DNA from: Bugula neritina
Taxonomy: Eukaryota > Bryozoa > Gymnolaemata > Cheilostomatida > Bugulidae
Length of the DNA: 64,000 bases
Assembly (NCBI GenBank): GCA_964035545.1
Contig: OZ037768.1
Coordinates: forward strand, 8,547,241-8,611,240
Direction: 5' to 3'
Position 1 is the first letter of the stretch. Each line of letters opens with the position of its first letter. Positions 40,351-64,000 of the stretch are shown here, one piece after another. A program made the position numbers and the translations under genes. Below the pieces are notes generated by a model, which made no database searches, had not been told where the DNA came from, and saw only the letters and a program-made list of their open reading frames with translations.

Positions 40351-43119
40351 TTACAAATTTTAAACTTGGTTTTCAAGGAGACAACTAGTACTACTAACCT
40401 ATAATTCATCACAAAACCGTTGAAAGTCATTTACTGCATATTTAAGAGTAATTTTTTGGTAGTGTGGTCGACATGATAATTGAAATTAAAATAGTGAGGA
40501 TCATTATTTTGTGATTTACAGCAAGTTACAAACTAGCGAAATGGAATAGTCCATTTGAAAACAGTCAAATTAGTTATCTTTCTTGCTGTTGCGTAGCTAA
40601 CGTTAGTTATTAGTAGCCGCCCGAAGAGTAACATTCATGTGATTTGAGCTACGAATGACGATGATCTGAGACAAACCCGCCTTTAATAACTTTACGCGGT
40701 ATAAACTCACGCTACAATAGGGCTATTTTGCCATCCCCACGTCAGAATAGGACACGGAGGGCAAGCTCGCGGGCAAGTCTGGGCAAGTCTAAGACACCTA
40801 ATATGACCACTTTTACTTGCATTTCTGTAGTGTTTTCGTCTAAGAAATTGGATGAAATGCTGATAAAACAGTTGAAAAGCATGCAAACTTTTGCTCAAAT
40901 GTAATAGATAACCTGGAAGCTTACGGCCTTTAACAGAATAGACACAGTTCTACTGTTATAGTATTTTAAAAGCAAATAACATATTATATGTTGTTGCTCA
41001 GTAGCTCAAAATTTGAAAAATTGTTGATATATTGTTTTTTAAAATAACTTTCCAACATGTATCCTTACATATTATTGCATAAATTATATACACCATGTTA
41101 GTCATTAGTATTAAAAATTATTTATTGTGGTCATCTGTACCACATTATGCAACATGAAATCATCATCATCATCATTAGCTGTCCTTCGTGTCCGAAGATG
41201 ACTTCCGGTGAATCATGGTCCTCCAACATCCAACATCCTCCAACATGAAATATTACAGTAAATATAAATGAAAAGGAGATAAAACTGAAAGTAATTGTCG
41301 GCAAGTAGCAATATTATAAAAATAAATGAAGGATTTTCTAAATAATACCCATTGAAGGTTTTTTGGCATTTCTTTTTGCAAAGTTGAATTCTAGATTTGC
41401 TATGAACTAGCCTGCATAAAGACAGGCCAGAAGACTAATGAAGGTAACTGTTATATGTTGATTTATGCAAATGTAAATTAGTAGGAAGTAGGAGTTTATG
41501 TGGGTCTTTGTTATAGCACTTACTCATTGCTAGTTGATGGAAAACCAAATGGAATCTCAACACAACAGCTGATAGAAATGTGTTAGTGAAGGAGTTGGAG
41601 ATAATTTTAAACAATCTGTGGGCAGAAATTTGTAGTGTTCAACAATTTAGCAAGCAAGCATACACCATTTGTAATGGAGGGGTAGGTAGTGTTTGAAGGT
41701 TGTAGATTTCAGCAATAGCTTATGTTCAATTATAAAAGAGGTTTTAACATGCAAGGGCATTTTTGCAGGGTATTTTTTGCATAACATAAAAATTATTTAT
41801 ATTATAGAAAAATGGCTGTTAGAGTTGGAAGATACAGTTAAACTGTAATAGGAGTGAATTCAGCTGCAGTAGCGCAGTTTGAAAGTTTAAACAATAACCT
41901 AAATTGTGTGATGGTCGTAGGACGTGGATGACATAATTAATTGTAAAGCAATATTGTTAAAAATATAAACAGTCTAATAAATAACATTCCACTATCTAAT
42001 TCTGGTGTGATAAAGTGCAAGTTTTAAATAACTAAACAAAATTTACAAAAACACACACCAGAAAAAATCTGTTAACACAAATGGAAAATGGGAAACTTTT
42101 ATTAGCATTTATTTAATGAAACCCAAGTTCTAACAAATAATTGCTGCTGCTCTGTAAGAGCACTAGTCTGCTCCCAACCAACACTAGCATATGAGATCAA
42201 GTAAATGCAATGAACTGAAATATTTTATTTCAATGAGTAAAATATATGCCACAGTTCAGTATTTCCCATTAGAATAATGTCTATAAATAATTAGCAATAG
42301 TAAAAATTGAATAGATAATCTTAAATTTATTTCAATGATAATTTTAAAACTACCTAGTGCATAGATTTGTTTATTAGTTTGGAAAAAAAAGAAATTTGGA
42401 TGAGCACGGCTATTCTGAGTTTCTCATGTGATCACATTTTAAAGCAAAATAAATTTTTCCTCTGAGCTGGTTCTTGACTCACTTGAGATATAACCAGGTC
42501 TGCTTAATAACATATTAAGTACTATAAACTTTTGACCTAAATTGTTACAGCTTTTAATTTATGTTTAGGAAGCAGGGTTTTGTTGTGTAAATAAACGAAA
42601 ATTAAAAATAACTTGGGAATTCCTCCTGTTTACAGTCTATTTCAAAACCTTCGTATCTTATCAATACAATTTACCCTAGACCTAGAGCTTTCATCGCGAA
42701 TCCATTATTACGCAAAACATACGCGCATGCGTTTATTAACTAGGCCGGAAATCAAGGCTACAAACAAATCAAATTCTTTGGATTTCCAAGGATACATAAA
42801 TTTAATTTTTATGAACTCACATTTACTTTGGTAAGTATAAATAATAATGAGTTTGTTTAAACAAGGTTGCTAATACTTGACCCATTTTTTAGTATCATAC
42901 TTCATATTATTAATAATGACATTATATTCATTATGATTATAAATAAAATAAAAATGCAATTAATTATTAAATTAAAATTAAAAATAAATAAAATATAAAT
43001 ATTTAAATTAAAATTAATATTATATGATAATAATTATAATATTTGAATGATAGCAATAATATATTATTATTTATAATAACATAAATAAAAATGAAAATGT
43101 TTAACAGTTTGATTTTACT

Positions 43120-43280
43120 GTAATAAGTTTAATACTAATACTAATAGTAATAGTAATACTAATAACTAATAAGTAATAGTAATATAGATACTCACTACTC
43201 AGGCTATCACCATCACTATGAGTATGACTATCAGTATCAGCATAACTTATAAAACTAAAATAAACTGTATAATTATAATA
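43120..43280. repeat. Degenerate hexamer array
   Basis: TACTAATAGTAATAGTAATAC passes into TCACTATGAGTATGACTATC. A further short tract of the family follows at about 43400-43620. Confidence 0.6.
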
Positions 43281-44268
43281 ATATTATTAATAAATTCAAA
43301 TTGCAAATTTAACCTTAGCAATATGAATATTAATTATGCATAGTTAATCAATGCTATCAATGTCTTAGTGCTGTTTAACACTAACTGTATTACTATTATT
43401 CATTTTGTTGTATAATCATATTGATATTCATATTGATCTTCATAGTGTTACTCATGCTGTTAGCAGTAGTAACAGCAACACTAATAGTATTTCAAACTGT
43501 CACTGCATCATTCTACGACTCAGATTATGTCTTTTTCAGTATGGGTGTCAAAATAGCTTTGAGTATCCTAATCCTAGTGGTACTGAATATCTGTTAGTCA
43601 TTAATGGTTAGTATAAGTATCATTATTCTGTATCTCTGAGAGTAAAACTAATAGTAATGCTAATACTAATATTATATTTATTTTGCTTCATACAATTTTA
43701 TTGCATATTTGCTTTACCAAGTATCATAAGATGTATTTGTCTACTAAATTCTTCCACTGTTTAAAGTTTGAGTCAAAAGATAGTTAGGAGTTATTGTTTG
43801 AATTAATAACTAATATTTTGAAGTTGTAATATTCATGTTACTCAATAATAAAAAGCAATAGCTGTGAAGTTTGTAATCTACTCATTATTTAAGCATTTAT
43901 CATGCTTATAATGATGTTGGTGTTTGGTTACTATTATACAGTGTATATGTATACTTATTGTTTATAACTTTTAGCATGTTGATTTATTGATTAAAAAGTA
44001 TCTCTTAAACAGCTTCAAGATGTGTTTCCAACTATATAGCCAATAACAGAGAAAACCCAAGTCACTTGATAGCATTTTTTGTCAAGGTTAGTGATCTGTT
44101 TTATTTATTCGCACTTAATTGCATAAAACTTAGGTTTATATATGCATTGTCTTTTTCTTGAATTTATCCCCAGGCTTATACTTGTTTTGGTCATATCTAG
44201 TGCACTTTCAAAGTAAAATTACCATACTGTCTTCACCAACATTCGTGGCATCAGCAGAGTGTGACTGG

Positions 44269-44569
44269 CCCCTAGACACACTTTGCCGTATCGTAGGCTG
44301 TAACGTAAAATAGTAGCCATTTTTACAAATGTCTGAGCTTCCTGTACAGCGTTGCAGTATGTTAGGATCAAGCACTGCTTGATTCTAAAAAGTTGCGACA
44401 GGCTCCTATTGGACAGGAAGACGTTCGCATCAATTCATTGGATATAAATGTCCAATGAGGTGTCATAGATCGTACCCAATAGCGCACTTTGAGAACTTCA
44501 GCCCGGACACATTAAAAATGGCTGGTATTTTACGTTGCAGTGTACAGTGCGGCAAAGTGTGTCTAGGGG
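44269..44569. mobile_element. MITE with 57-bp terminal inverted repeats
   Basis: The left arm (44269-44325) and the reverse complement of the right arm (44513-44569) match at 49 of 57 positions, with the outer 20 (CCCCTAGACACACTTTGCCG) identical. Inside, ATTGGACA and TGTCCAAT form a second inverted pair. No coding capacity is seen, so it would be a non-autonomous DNA transposon. No clear target-site duplication was found. It ends about 150 bp before the RSPRY1 start. Confidence 0.75.
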
Positions 44570-44720
44570 GTTATTTAGAATTCCAAATAGTCTGATGTTC
44601 TAAGGCCGTTCATATTTGACCACTCGTAGAGCTGCCAACTATCTGCTATTTGTTTCCTGTGTTGCTGTTTATTTCAATCTTGACATAGTGTGTATTCCAT
44701 TTAGGAAACTGTCCTTTAAC

Positions 44721-55840
<11,120 letters not shown>

Positions 55841-56206
55841 TGTAATACATGTATATATTGTATATACTATATTTAAATTTGTGCATTCATTTTGGAGTAT
55901 AATTTAACCTCTGTGCTGCTACTTAGTTCCAGCCATGTATATTGCAAGTGCATATACCAGTGACATTCTCGAGTTTAACTACTGAATAGTTATTTTTTTA
56001 CAGTCAATTTACTGTGAGACAGTATCTAGTCTTTTAGTTCATCTATGAATAATAGCATATGATCGTTATGTAGTAAAGTTGGTCTCACCAAACTGTACTA
56101 CCGATTACACCATTCATTTTTTGTTGCCATCAGCAACTTGCTGATTTTCTGATTTGCTAATTTATTATGTTCTGTGCATTTTAGATTATGTAATAGATTA
56201 TATTTT

Positions 56207-56212
56207 AATAAA
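56207..56212 (+). terminator. Poly(A) signal of RSPRY1
   Basis: AATAAA about 370 bp after the RSPRY1 stop, followed by a T-rich, G-containing stretch. Confidence 0.5.
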
Positions 56213-57497
56213 ATGTTTATACTTTTTGTAACCATTTCTTTCACTTTAATAGATTTTTTAATTGAATTTGTTTTCTAGACTATAGATAGAATCTTTTTTG
56301 GATGAGTGGTTTTCCTACTCGGGTAAAAACACAGACAAAGTAAAAAATAAGCAATAATAAATAGCATTTTGACATTATTGCCATAGTATTGAGCTATGGG
56401 GGTTCTGTATGAGTAGTTTATAAACAAATTGTTTGCGCAACTGCAACTCATGTTACATAATAAATAAAACTATGCAAATGCTGGATGAAATGTTGCAACA
56501 GGACTGGCTAAAAGTATCAACTTTGCTGCACAATACAAGCTATAAAATTGCAAAAATTGATGTCTTATTTTGAAAGATGTTTAGACAGCTATATTAAAGC
56601 CTTGTTTTTAGAATAATGCTAATAAATTTTTCAAGCAAATTTGACAAAATTGTAATTAATAAAACATGAACTCCTTGGATTTATAGTTCAACTAGTTTAA
56701 TTGACCAGGAAAAGCAGATTTGCTTAAATTTCTTTAGAGTAAATTAGTGTTTTTGGTTAAATTTGACCTGGAATTGACTGAACAATTATAAATGCAATGA
56801 AGCTTTTACAATTAAATCATAACTTTAATTTGTTTTCATTTTAGTGCCAATATTCACCTCTCAAGCAACTCATTAAAAAGTTATAAGAAATAATTAGCAC
56901 TATTTGCTTTGGTTATTATTAGTCCTACTATATGTTTTAAACATATGTTTAAATGCTTATTTGCCTCATAATTACATTAATGTTTCATTGAGTATAAGTG
57001 TATAATAGAAATGGGTGCCTAGGAATAAATATTATCTAAATTTTAGTATTCAAAAGAAAGTGGTTAATTTGTTTACCATATAAGTTATCCTAAATTTGAA
57101 GTATATTACCAAAAGCCTCTAAAAATACATGTTACACAAAACTCAGAAATAAAATGCTCTTTTTCTCCAGCTGTTACTTTCAAGGCGAAAACAAAGTGAA
57201 CACTAACAGTATTTGGTTATAAGTTTTGGTGAAGTTTTTTAAACCTTATATGCCCAAATGATCCATAAATGGTCTTTATTTGGCACATCATTTATGATAC
57301 TAACTCTTTATATAAGTTTATTTAACTAAAAAATATATATTCTCCCTTGAGGTTCTTAATTTTAAAATATATTACCTATGTCTTATATACTATTACATGT
57401 TTCCATTGACCATTGTTGGGATTTTCTTGATGTTCATCCTTACGTTACCAAGAGTTGTGTTCTTTCTAACACCGGTAGCGAGGCTGTTATAACTTAG

Positions 57498-57541
57498 CCA
57501 ATAAGCTTATGGAAGACTAAGATGTCCTAAGATTATCCAAT
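57498..57541 (+). promoter_or_regulatory. CCAAT boxes upstream of PPP4R1
   Basis: CCAAT at 57498-57502 and again at 57537-57541, about 90 and 50 bp before the PPP4R1 start codon. No TATA box is evident. Confidence 0.4.
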
Positions 57542-57587
57542 GAGAACAAGTTTTCCACAAGCACTATCATGGACATGGGAACTTAAC

Positions 57588-60500
57588 ATGGCGGGTGAGC
57601 AAAAGTTGAATATTACAATTCAAATTAGTGTCTTTGGGTTACAGACTGTTTATTTGTTTTGCTAATTTTTGAAAATTTAGCCTTTAGTTTTTAAAAAGAT
57701 TGCACAGAGTATTAATGTGGTGATGATCATCATCATGGTGATGGTCATTGTTATTGTGACCCAATCTCATCACTTTTATTTTTACTTTTAGTTTTAGTTT
57801 CACTTTCAGCTTCACGGAATGCGTGTGACAGTCACAGTGAGTGTGACACTCACACTGAGTCTGACACTGACAGTCACACTCTCGTTGAGTATCAGTATTA
57901 GTATCACTGTCTTTATGACTCACTTAGTCTTGACTTAGTCCCACTTTGACTTAGTATTGTTAATGCAATAATTGTTAGTAACTTTGTCTTTAACTAATAA
58001 CTTACACTTACTCTTAGTCTCACACTGACAGTTCAACTTGAAGTGAATATCTTAATTGTTCACTATCGATTATAACCAATAATTGCAATGATAATCTATG
58101 AATATGACTATCACTATGAGTATGAGTATAAGTATTACTATTAGTATAGTTATAAGTATAATATTAACTATTAAGTACAACTGCAACTGTGAGTATAACT
58201 CAAACTGCAACATATTTATATTTCAGCATTTGTCTTTGATAGTATTATTATTATTATTATTTTAAGACAAACTGATGCTCGGTCTTATCAGCACTAATTA
58301 TACCTACAGCTTTGGTAATATTTAGTTTTATATTTACTTGTAGTCTGATCATTGTGGTACTCATGCTTATACTACTTGTAATACTAACACTTGTAGTCAT
58401 TTATAATTTGCCTTTGAGGATATTCAATTTCATATTCATATTGCTAATGATACTGACAGTCATTTATAAACTTGAAGTAACTACTATCGGTATTAGTATT
58501 ACTATTGTTATTAGAGTATTACTATATCTTAATCACTAATGAGCAATGAGTAATCATAATTATCATGAGGCTATATATTAATTCCAAAATTTTCTTAGAA
58601 TTATTATGATTTATAATTAGGAATTATATTTAATTTCATAGCAGTTCAGTCCATAGGTTAAATCTTCCTAATAATTTATTCATGTATTTATTTATATTAT
58701 AATTAGTCTCAACATTGAGCTAAAAATAGATTTTATTTAGCTTGGAAGTTGAGCTTTCATCAATTTACTTTTAGTTTTAGTATATGTATTGCCATTACAT
58801 TTACATTTACTATTGCTAATTAAGTAATAATAATTATCATATTTAATAGTAATAATGACTGTTAATATACTGATTTTGTTGTAGCAATTTTTATGTTATA
58901 TTCCTAGGTACCATGATAATGACCACCATAGTATTTTACTATTAATATTAAAAGTCATGCTGGATATTAACAATTAGTAAAGTTCAGTTATATTCACTAT
59001 AGTTGTGAACATCTTCAAACCGAGTTTGAACTAGTTACTAGATCATCAATGCAAATCTAGATCTTAAATATACTATTCATAGCAACTATTTTATTATACG
59101 GATATTCAACTCATGCTCAATTTGATTTATTATGATTTTTCTCAAAATTTACCTGAAAATTTCATTTTAATTGTTTGTGATCACTCATTGGCAATCTAAG
59201 TTGATATTATACTCAGTTTCAGTATTGTAGAATATCTTAGACTTGATAGTGATAATAATAGTTGGTTTTACAATCACAGTACCAATGCAGTTTACTTCAG
59301 TTATTGTACATAAAAGTTCTAAAGTCTGGTGCTCATACTTTCTGGTGAAATGATCACAGTTGAACTACAAGGATACATTAATTACCAATTTCTATGTAGA
59401 CTCATTGATGGTGTTGGTCAGTGTTGACTGTCAATTTGTAGTAAATTGACTATGTTTTTTATCATCAATATTATTATCCTAATTGCGCAATGGCCACATT
59501 AAAAATAGTTGATCATGATTAGATAAATCAATATGTTGATGTTTTATTTACGACTTGGTTCTCCTTTTTTTTTGTATATTAAAAAGGCAATGTATAAAAA
59601 ATAAACATCTTGATTATTTACAATTAAATACTATCTTTTACTTGCGGTTATACTGAAATAAAACTGTATATGATTTGACTATATATAGAGCTAGGAATCT
59701 TCTGTTAAGTTAGTATTTTGTAAAAGAACTAAGAGAGTCTGTTGTTCACAGTAATTCTTTTGAGATTACTAAATGTCTGTAGCTGTTGTACATAGAGGTA
59801 ATGTGAAAGGGAAACTGCAAAGTTAATTTGGACAAACTTGTAAATACTGAAACAAACAAAAAATGTTTGAAAAGACAATAATTTTGAAAATAAAGATGCT
59901 ATCATATATGGTTATTTTTACTAATTTGCCTAATTAGCCTATATGATAGCTCAACTACAATGATTCTTAATGACCATTGTTAGCAGAGTAAATCACATAG
60001 TTTACACATATACCAGAAAACAGTTGCGCACTTTTTCTCAGTAGAAAGTCTAGTCATTTTAGCAAGTAGATAATAAACTGCTAACTTTTCTGTAATGTCA
60101 GCAGGTACACTCACACTTTTAGCCTCATCATAAATAACATTTCTCTGAGCAATTTCAATCAATCATAAATTTCAATGTAATCAAAATCATGAGCAGACAT
60201 TCCAAAAGTAATTTTTTAAAATCTTGTTTGCTTTAAAGAATTTGTTAAAAGCCTCTTTTTATTTTAGAAATACCATTTGCCGATTATGGAGATGATGACA
60301 GTGGGCTAAGTAAGTGTTGAAATTGTCTTTTCATAGTTGATTGTTTTGCTGGGTTTTATTGGAATATATATAAGGTAACGGCGTCATAGATTATCTAATT
60401 ACAGATAGTGATTATTTCAATGGAGCTGACGAGGAGTATGGATTTGAAGAAGTTGAAACTCAAGAAACTATCATTCCTATAGATAAATTAGAGCAATACG

Positions 60501-63500
60501 CTCTGAGTGATAACAGTTATACAAGGTAATTTTAATAGATAACTTTATTACATTTTCATGGAATTTTTATATTGTAATGTAATCTTAACTACGTCATTAG
60601 TACAACCCACTTTTTGTCATCTTAACCAAGTGATTATAGTGTGATTTTATTATTCTTGAAGGCAGTTGGTGGCCAGTGGGCTGTTGGAAGCTCTACGCAA
60701 TGCAAATGAAGCAAACGACCGTGCAATTGTTTTTGAAACTCTGTGCAAACTAACACAAGATGAAGGTAGGCCTGCACACCTTGTATCACCTTCTATCACC
60801 TTACAGATCTTGCAAAACATACTGCAAAATTTTTCTAAAAATTCCTATATATTAGTGTTTTGAATTAATTTTCATGGCATTACAGGCTCTATAAACCAGT
60901 CTATGTAACGTGAACTGTAAGTTTCCTTTACTGTGCGGTGTCAGCTTTATGCGATGAAGGCCCTCTTCAGTTGCAGAACTCATGTTGTAGAACCATCTGT
61001 GAGGGCTGAAATAGTGGACCACATTCCACACATCGCAGACCATTGCTATTCCCATTCTTCTGAAGTGCCTGGACTGACTGAAGCCCTCTCCTCTGCAATA
61101 TTGCCATCATTAGTCCACTGCTTGCAAGACAATGACAATCAGGTGAGGCCCTCCGCCCTATCTCATCCTCATTCCATTGCTCGGAGGCTAAGTTATATAC
61201 AAAGTTATCTTATAATCCTCTAGGAAAAGTAGGAGTGGTGGTAGCAATAATTTGCATCTTGGGCTGCTGTTATTCACACAAACTGCTGATAGGCGTATAT
61301 GTAACCATGTTGTGTGTAGTTACTTGATATAGTTCAGCTTCACTCTTGGGTTAGTTTAATATATATGCTAGATAGAGTACATGCTAGTCCAAGTAAGAAA
61401 CACTAGTTTTATTCTTTCAACGAGTTGACTTTTTTGAAAATAATTTGTTGAGTATTAATATTGTATTGGTTTGGGCTAGTTATACGCATAAAATCTTAGG
61501 AATACTCTCTTAAGACCAGTTTATTTGGTTTTAGTTAACTCCATCACTTGATTTTAGATTCAGGGTTTACTCACTATTTGCACTTTCCTTTATCACAGAA
61601 AAATGTCAGTTATTTAGTTATAAGTCACTGGGAGTGAGTAGTTTGTTGTATCTCTTTAGGTACGAAAGACTGCGCAGTCAGCTCTAGTAATCTTACTGGA
61701 AAACCGAATGATAGATCAAGGTACGTCTTAGCACCAAACTCTCGACTGGAAGTCTCCTAATGCTGATAACCTGGTTTATAACTACTGGCTGTTTACTTAC
61801 TGTTATAATATTGCCAAGTCATTCTAAGAACTATTTTTTGCTTAGTAAGTTTTTGCACGGGTCTGTCAGTCGCTGTAATTGTCTGTAAATCAGCGAATGA
61901 GAGCATATTTAGAGTTACTTGAGCTCTTTGGCTTGAGTTTACATGCCTTTTAAATATGTTTCTCCTATTGGGAACCTGTCGGCTAATGGCTATAGTACTC
62001 TGTTTTGTGCTGATGAGGGGAGAAACCCTGAAACAGGTGCTGTACGCTGATTGAATTGTATATATAATATATATCATAGCTGTTGTGGTGAGGTGTTAAA
62101 CTGAGCATTTAGTTATTAGCATCAGGCATTGACAAGAATAATAGCATCACATGGCTGGTTGTAGATTGTCTTATCTTGAGCAATATTTGTACTATCATTG
62201 TGTTATGTTTTACGTAAGCCTGCTGATAAGCACCAGGGTGATACACTCACTATTAGTTGGCACACACCATGTCTATTCACAATGTTTCATTTATAAATCA
62301 GTCTAAGAATCATTAGTCAAATGTACATATACACAGACTAATAACAATCTCCTGTTATAATGAAACAGCTCAGTTATCCCATTGGGTTGTCTTTTCTTTT
62401 TAATTATTCATAATGATCAACTTCTATCTGATGAATTAAGAATTATGGAACACAAGCTACAAGTAAGATATTCAAGGAAATAAATTGAACTCTGTAACGT
62501 ATCTATGTTATGTATGAGTCATTTAAAAATTTAAAGATGGTAAAAATTTCAGAGAGAAGTGAGTGATGTAAAAAATATTCCCAATGTAACTTGTATAATA
62601 TTTTATATTTCTTTATGGGTTAGGTTGACTCTAAATGACATGAACAATTTCAAACTCCAATTTTATAGTTTATTATAAAGGGCAAGTTTATAGCTCATTT
62701 AAATCCATTTGACCAAAATTTGCCCCAAGGAAAGATTTAGTGTCCAAATAGTGTTCTGTCTTCCCACTAATTGTTATTCAAATTTTAGTTCTGTTCCTTT
62801 TCATCAGAAATTGTGTTATCAAATTTGATTGATGCCAGAATAATGATGGTAGTGTTTAGTAGCGAGTGTAGCAAGCAGAGCCAAGCTATGCATTTGAACT
62901 AATAGTACGTGAGCTAAACAGCTAAACACAAGCCTCTTTGTTGGGAGATTTTCAGCCAACACTGGTGTGACAAACATTAATAGCTTTAGATTTTAAAACA
63001 AGTTTGGAAGGGGTGGCTAATATCGCCCATCAATCTTCACAAAGTTATTTGCTCCAAACTAGTCAAATCCGGTTGTGAAACCATAATAAGGTCATGAACC
63101 TTTGTTGTTAGTAGCAAGCCATTCGAGCTTCTCCTAACTCGGCTTAGTGACTGACTAATAGTGACTTTGAATTTTGCAGACAAATTCTCATCACCTATTT
63201 TTGGCTTCCAGTGAGTTTTAAGCTATTAACTTATTTGTAGGAATTTGTAATTACATTTGTGTATGATAGTTGGTGAATCAATAAGTGAAATAGATAAATA
63301 TTTTGAATTTAAAGTGTGTAATATATCAATCATGTGTGCCAGTTTATAATATTAAAAGTTGTTAAACTCACATTTGTTTCAAGTCTTGATCTATGTGATA
63401 GTCTCTGAGGGCAAGGTTTCTTTTTGGGTAGGGGAGGGAGGGGGCTAAGGACTGTGTTACTGTCGTGACTGTAACTTGTTTGGAAGGGTTATAGTTATAC

Positions 63501-64000
63501 AGAGGCACAGGGGTAATTTTAACTGTTTGAATTTCCCCTTCCTGTCACCACTAATAAATCAGTTTTACCACTAGACCACAGCTGCTCCCTTGAAAAATAT
63601 TTGAATGTTTTACTAAAACTGAAATTAATTTTGTGTTGATGATCTCTTGGAGTAACCTATTGCATGGATCTTTTATTTTCGATTATGTGCAAATTATTAT
63701 TTGTGTACATACATGGTGTTCCATTTTGTTATGTTATTCTAATGTTTATTATTATAGTACTTGTTATATTAGGACACTAATATGTTGCTACTGTTACCAC
63801 CTGCCTGCATCCTTCTGTAAAGTGGCAGACATTTGGTGGTTAGTTGGGTGAAAGTACCCAACACATTTGACCAAATATTGTTACTTTGTAAGCCTTCCTG
63901 TTTATTGAAATATGTTCCCCTCGTACTAAACTCAGCATGTTTTCTGTAGTCGACCTAGAAAACTTGATATGTCCGGCTTTAATGCGTCTATTCTTTCCGG
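57588..64000 (+). CDS. PPP4R1: Protein phosphatase 4 regulatory subunit 1 (5' part, runs off the window)
   Basis: Seven coding exons are seen: 57588-57594 (only ATG GCG G), 60268-60309, 60405-60525, 60662-60765, 60991-61142, 61660-61720 and 63950 to the window end. They join in phase as MAEIPFADYGDDDSGL..., an acidic N-terminus, then HEAT-like helices (YTRQLVASGLLEAL, EPSVRAEIVDHIPHIADHC, VRKTAQSALVILLENRMIDQ). The spacing and motifs follow PPP4R1, a HEAT-repeat scaffold that targets the PP4 catalytic subunit. The 7-nt first coding exon is short but has a clean GTGAGC donor and the exact phase exon 2 needs. The fifth exon must start at 60991 (TTGTAG acceptor), since nearer AG sites give stops. 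The rest lies outside the window. Confidence 0.9.
57715..57960. repeat. GC-shifted degenerate hexamer array
   Basis: In PPP4R1 intron 1, units of the form CACACTGAGTCTGACACTGA and GTGACAGTCACAGTGAGTGT resemble the AT-rich hexamer arrays with T replaced by C or G. A (GAT)n-like piece precedes it. Confidence 0.6.
58080..58540. repeat. Degenerate hexamer array
   Basis: GACTATCACTATGAGTATGAG passes into AGTATTACTATTAGTA and further TACTTGTAATACTAA-type triplets in PPP4R1 intron 1. Confidence 0.65.
61996..62056 (+). ncRNA. Candidate type I hammerhead ribozyme
   Basis: Core CTGATGA (62010-62016) is followed by stem II GGGG-AGAAA-CCCT (62017-62029, one G-U pair), then GAAA (62030-62033) and a short stem III CAG-GTG-CTG (62034-62042). 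A33 pairs with T43, and GTA at 62042-62044 fits the NUH cleavage triplet. Stem I pairs GTG (62007-62009) with CGC (62045-62047). Short-stem-III type I hammerheads are known in retrozymes and Penelope-like elements. It lies in a PPP4R1 intron. Confidence 0.5.

Larger units (their letters stand above)
38290..44268. other. Gene-poor interval
   Basis: About 6 kb of AT-rich DNA with no exon series I can support on either strand. It contains degenerate hexamer arrays (40.0-40.35, 43.1-43.3 and 43.4-43.6 kb), AT-rich low-complexity stretches (39.6-39.9 and 42.9-43.1 kb) and a small hairpin next to an ATC repeat (41.16-41.2 kb). Confidence 0.5.

Noticed and set aside
40707-40898. Minus-strand ORF of 63 codons in a less AT-rich patch
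   Set aside because: No splice partners, no recognisable motif, and surrounded by non-coding DNA.
42613-42834. Plus-strand ORF ending at a GTAAGT donor-like site
   Set aside because: A single ORF with no downstream exon in phase and no family resemblance; left out for lack of support.
44616-44720. Upstream in-frame Met for RSPRY1
   Set aside because: Not rejected outright: the human protein also has an N-terminal hydrophobic segment before the MGN/SC motif. A possible acceptor (CATTTAG) lies just before 44721, so the shorter start was chosen and the longer one kept as an alternative.

Overview
The window is nuclear DNA from an AT-rich, intron-rich invertebrate. All genes are split by GT-AG introns (one GC-AG). 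Microsatellites are long, a tRNA carries an anticodon-loop intron, and the conserved proteins are animal ones: SARDH, MTRFR, RSPRY1, PPP4R1 and a ciliary CFAP90-like protein. A lophotrochozoan such as a mollusc, annelid or bryozoan would fit, but that is a guess; nothing here fixes the phylum.

Layout. (1) 0.1-7.2 kb, minus: an 11-exon gene for a 606-residue, five-Ig-domain, single-pass membrane protein. (2) 8.9-20.0 kb, minus: a complete 19-exon sarcosine dehydrogenase gene (942 residues) with CCAAT, tandem CRE and E-box motifs close to its start. (3) 20.5-21.7 kb: an uninterrupted 1.2-kb CA microsatellite. (4) 23.8-25.3 kb, plus: the three-exon mitochondrial rescue factor MTRFR, with its GGQ motif. 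(5) 26.5-35.1 kb, minus: a CFAP90-like ciliary gene whose first coding intron holds a 7.4-kb Ty3/gypsy-type LTR retrotransposon in the opposite orientation. (6) 35.7-38.2 kb, plus: an unrecognised three-exon candidate gene diverging from the CFAP90-like gene across a perfect RFX X-box. (7) 38.3-44.6 kb: gene-poor DNA with degenerate hexamer arrays and, at its right edge, a 301-bp MITE. (8) 44.7-55.8 kb, plus: RSPRY1 (14 coding exons), with a tRNA-Tyr gene in one intron and a complete antisense eight-exon gene of unknown function in another. (9) 57.6 kb to the window end, plus: the 5' part of PPP4R1, with a hammerhead-ribozyme-like sequence in an intron.

The most unusual element is the retrotransposon. 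Its LTRs differ at one of 305 positions, so it inserted recently. Gag ends just after a textbook -1 frameshift signal: a GTTAAAC heptamer, a 6-nt spacer and a 9-bp all-G/C hairpin. Where an envelope gene might sit, it carries a separate 357-codon ORF with a canonical C2H2 zinc finger, a second variant finger and a C-terminal coiled coil. Exon models were built by hand from splice consensus, reading phase and family similarity remembered from general knowledge; no database search was run.
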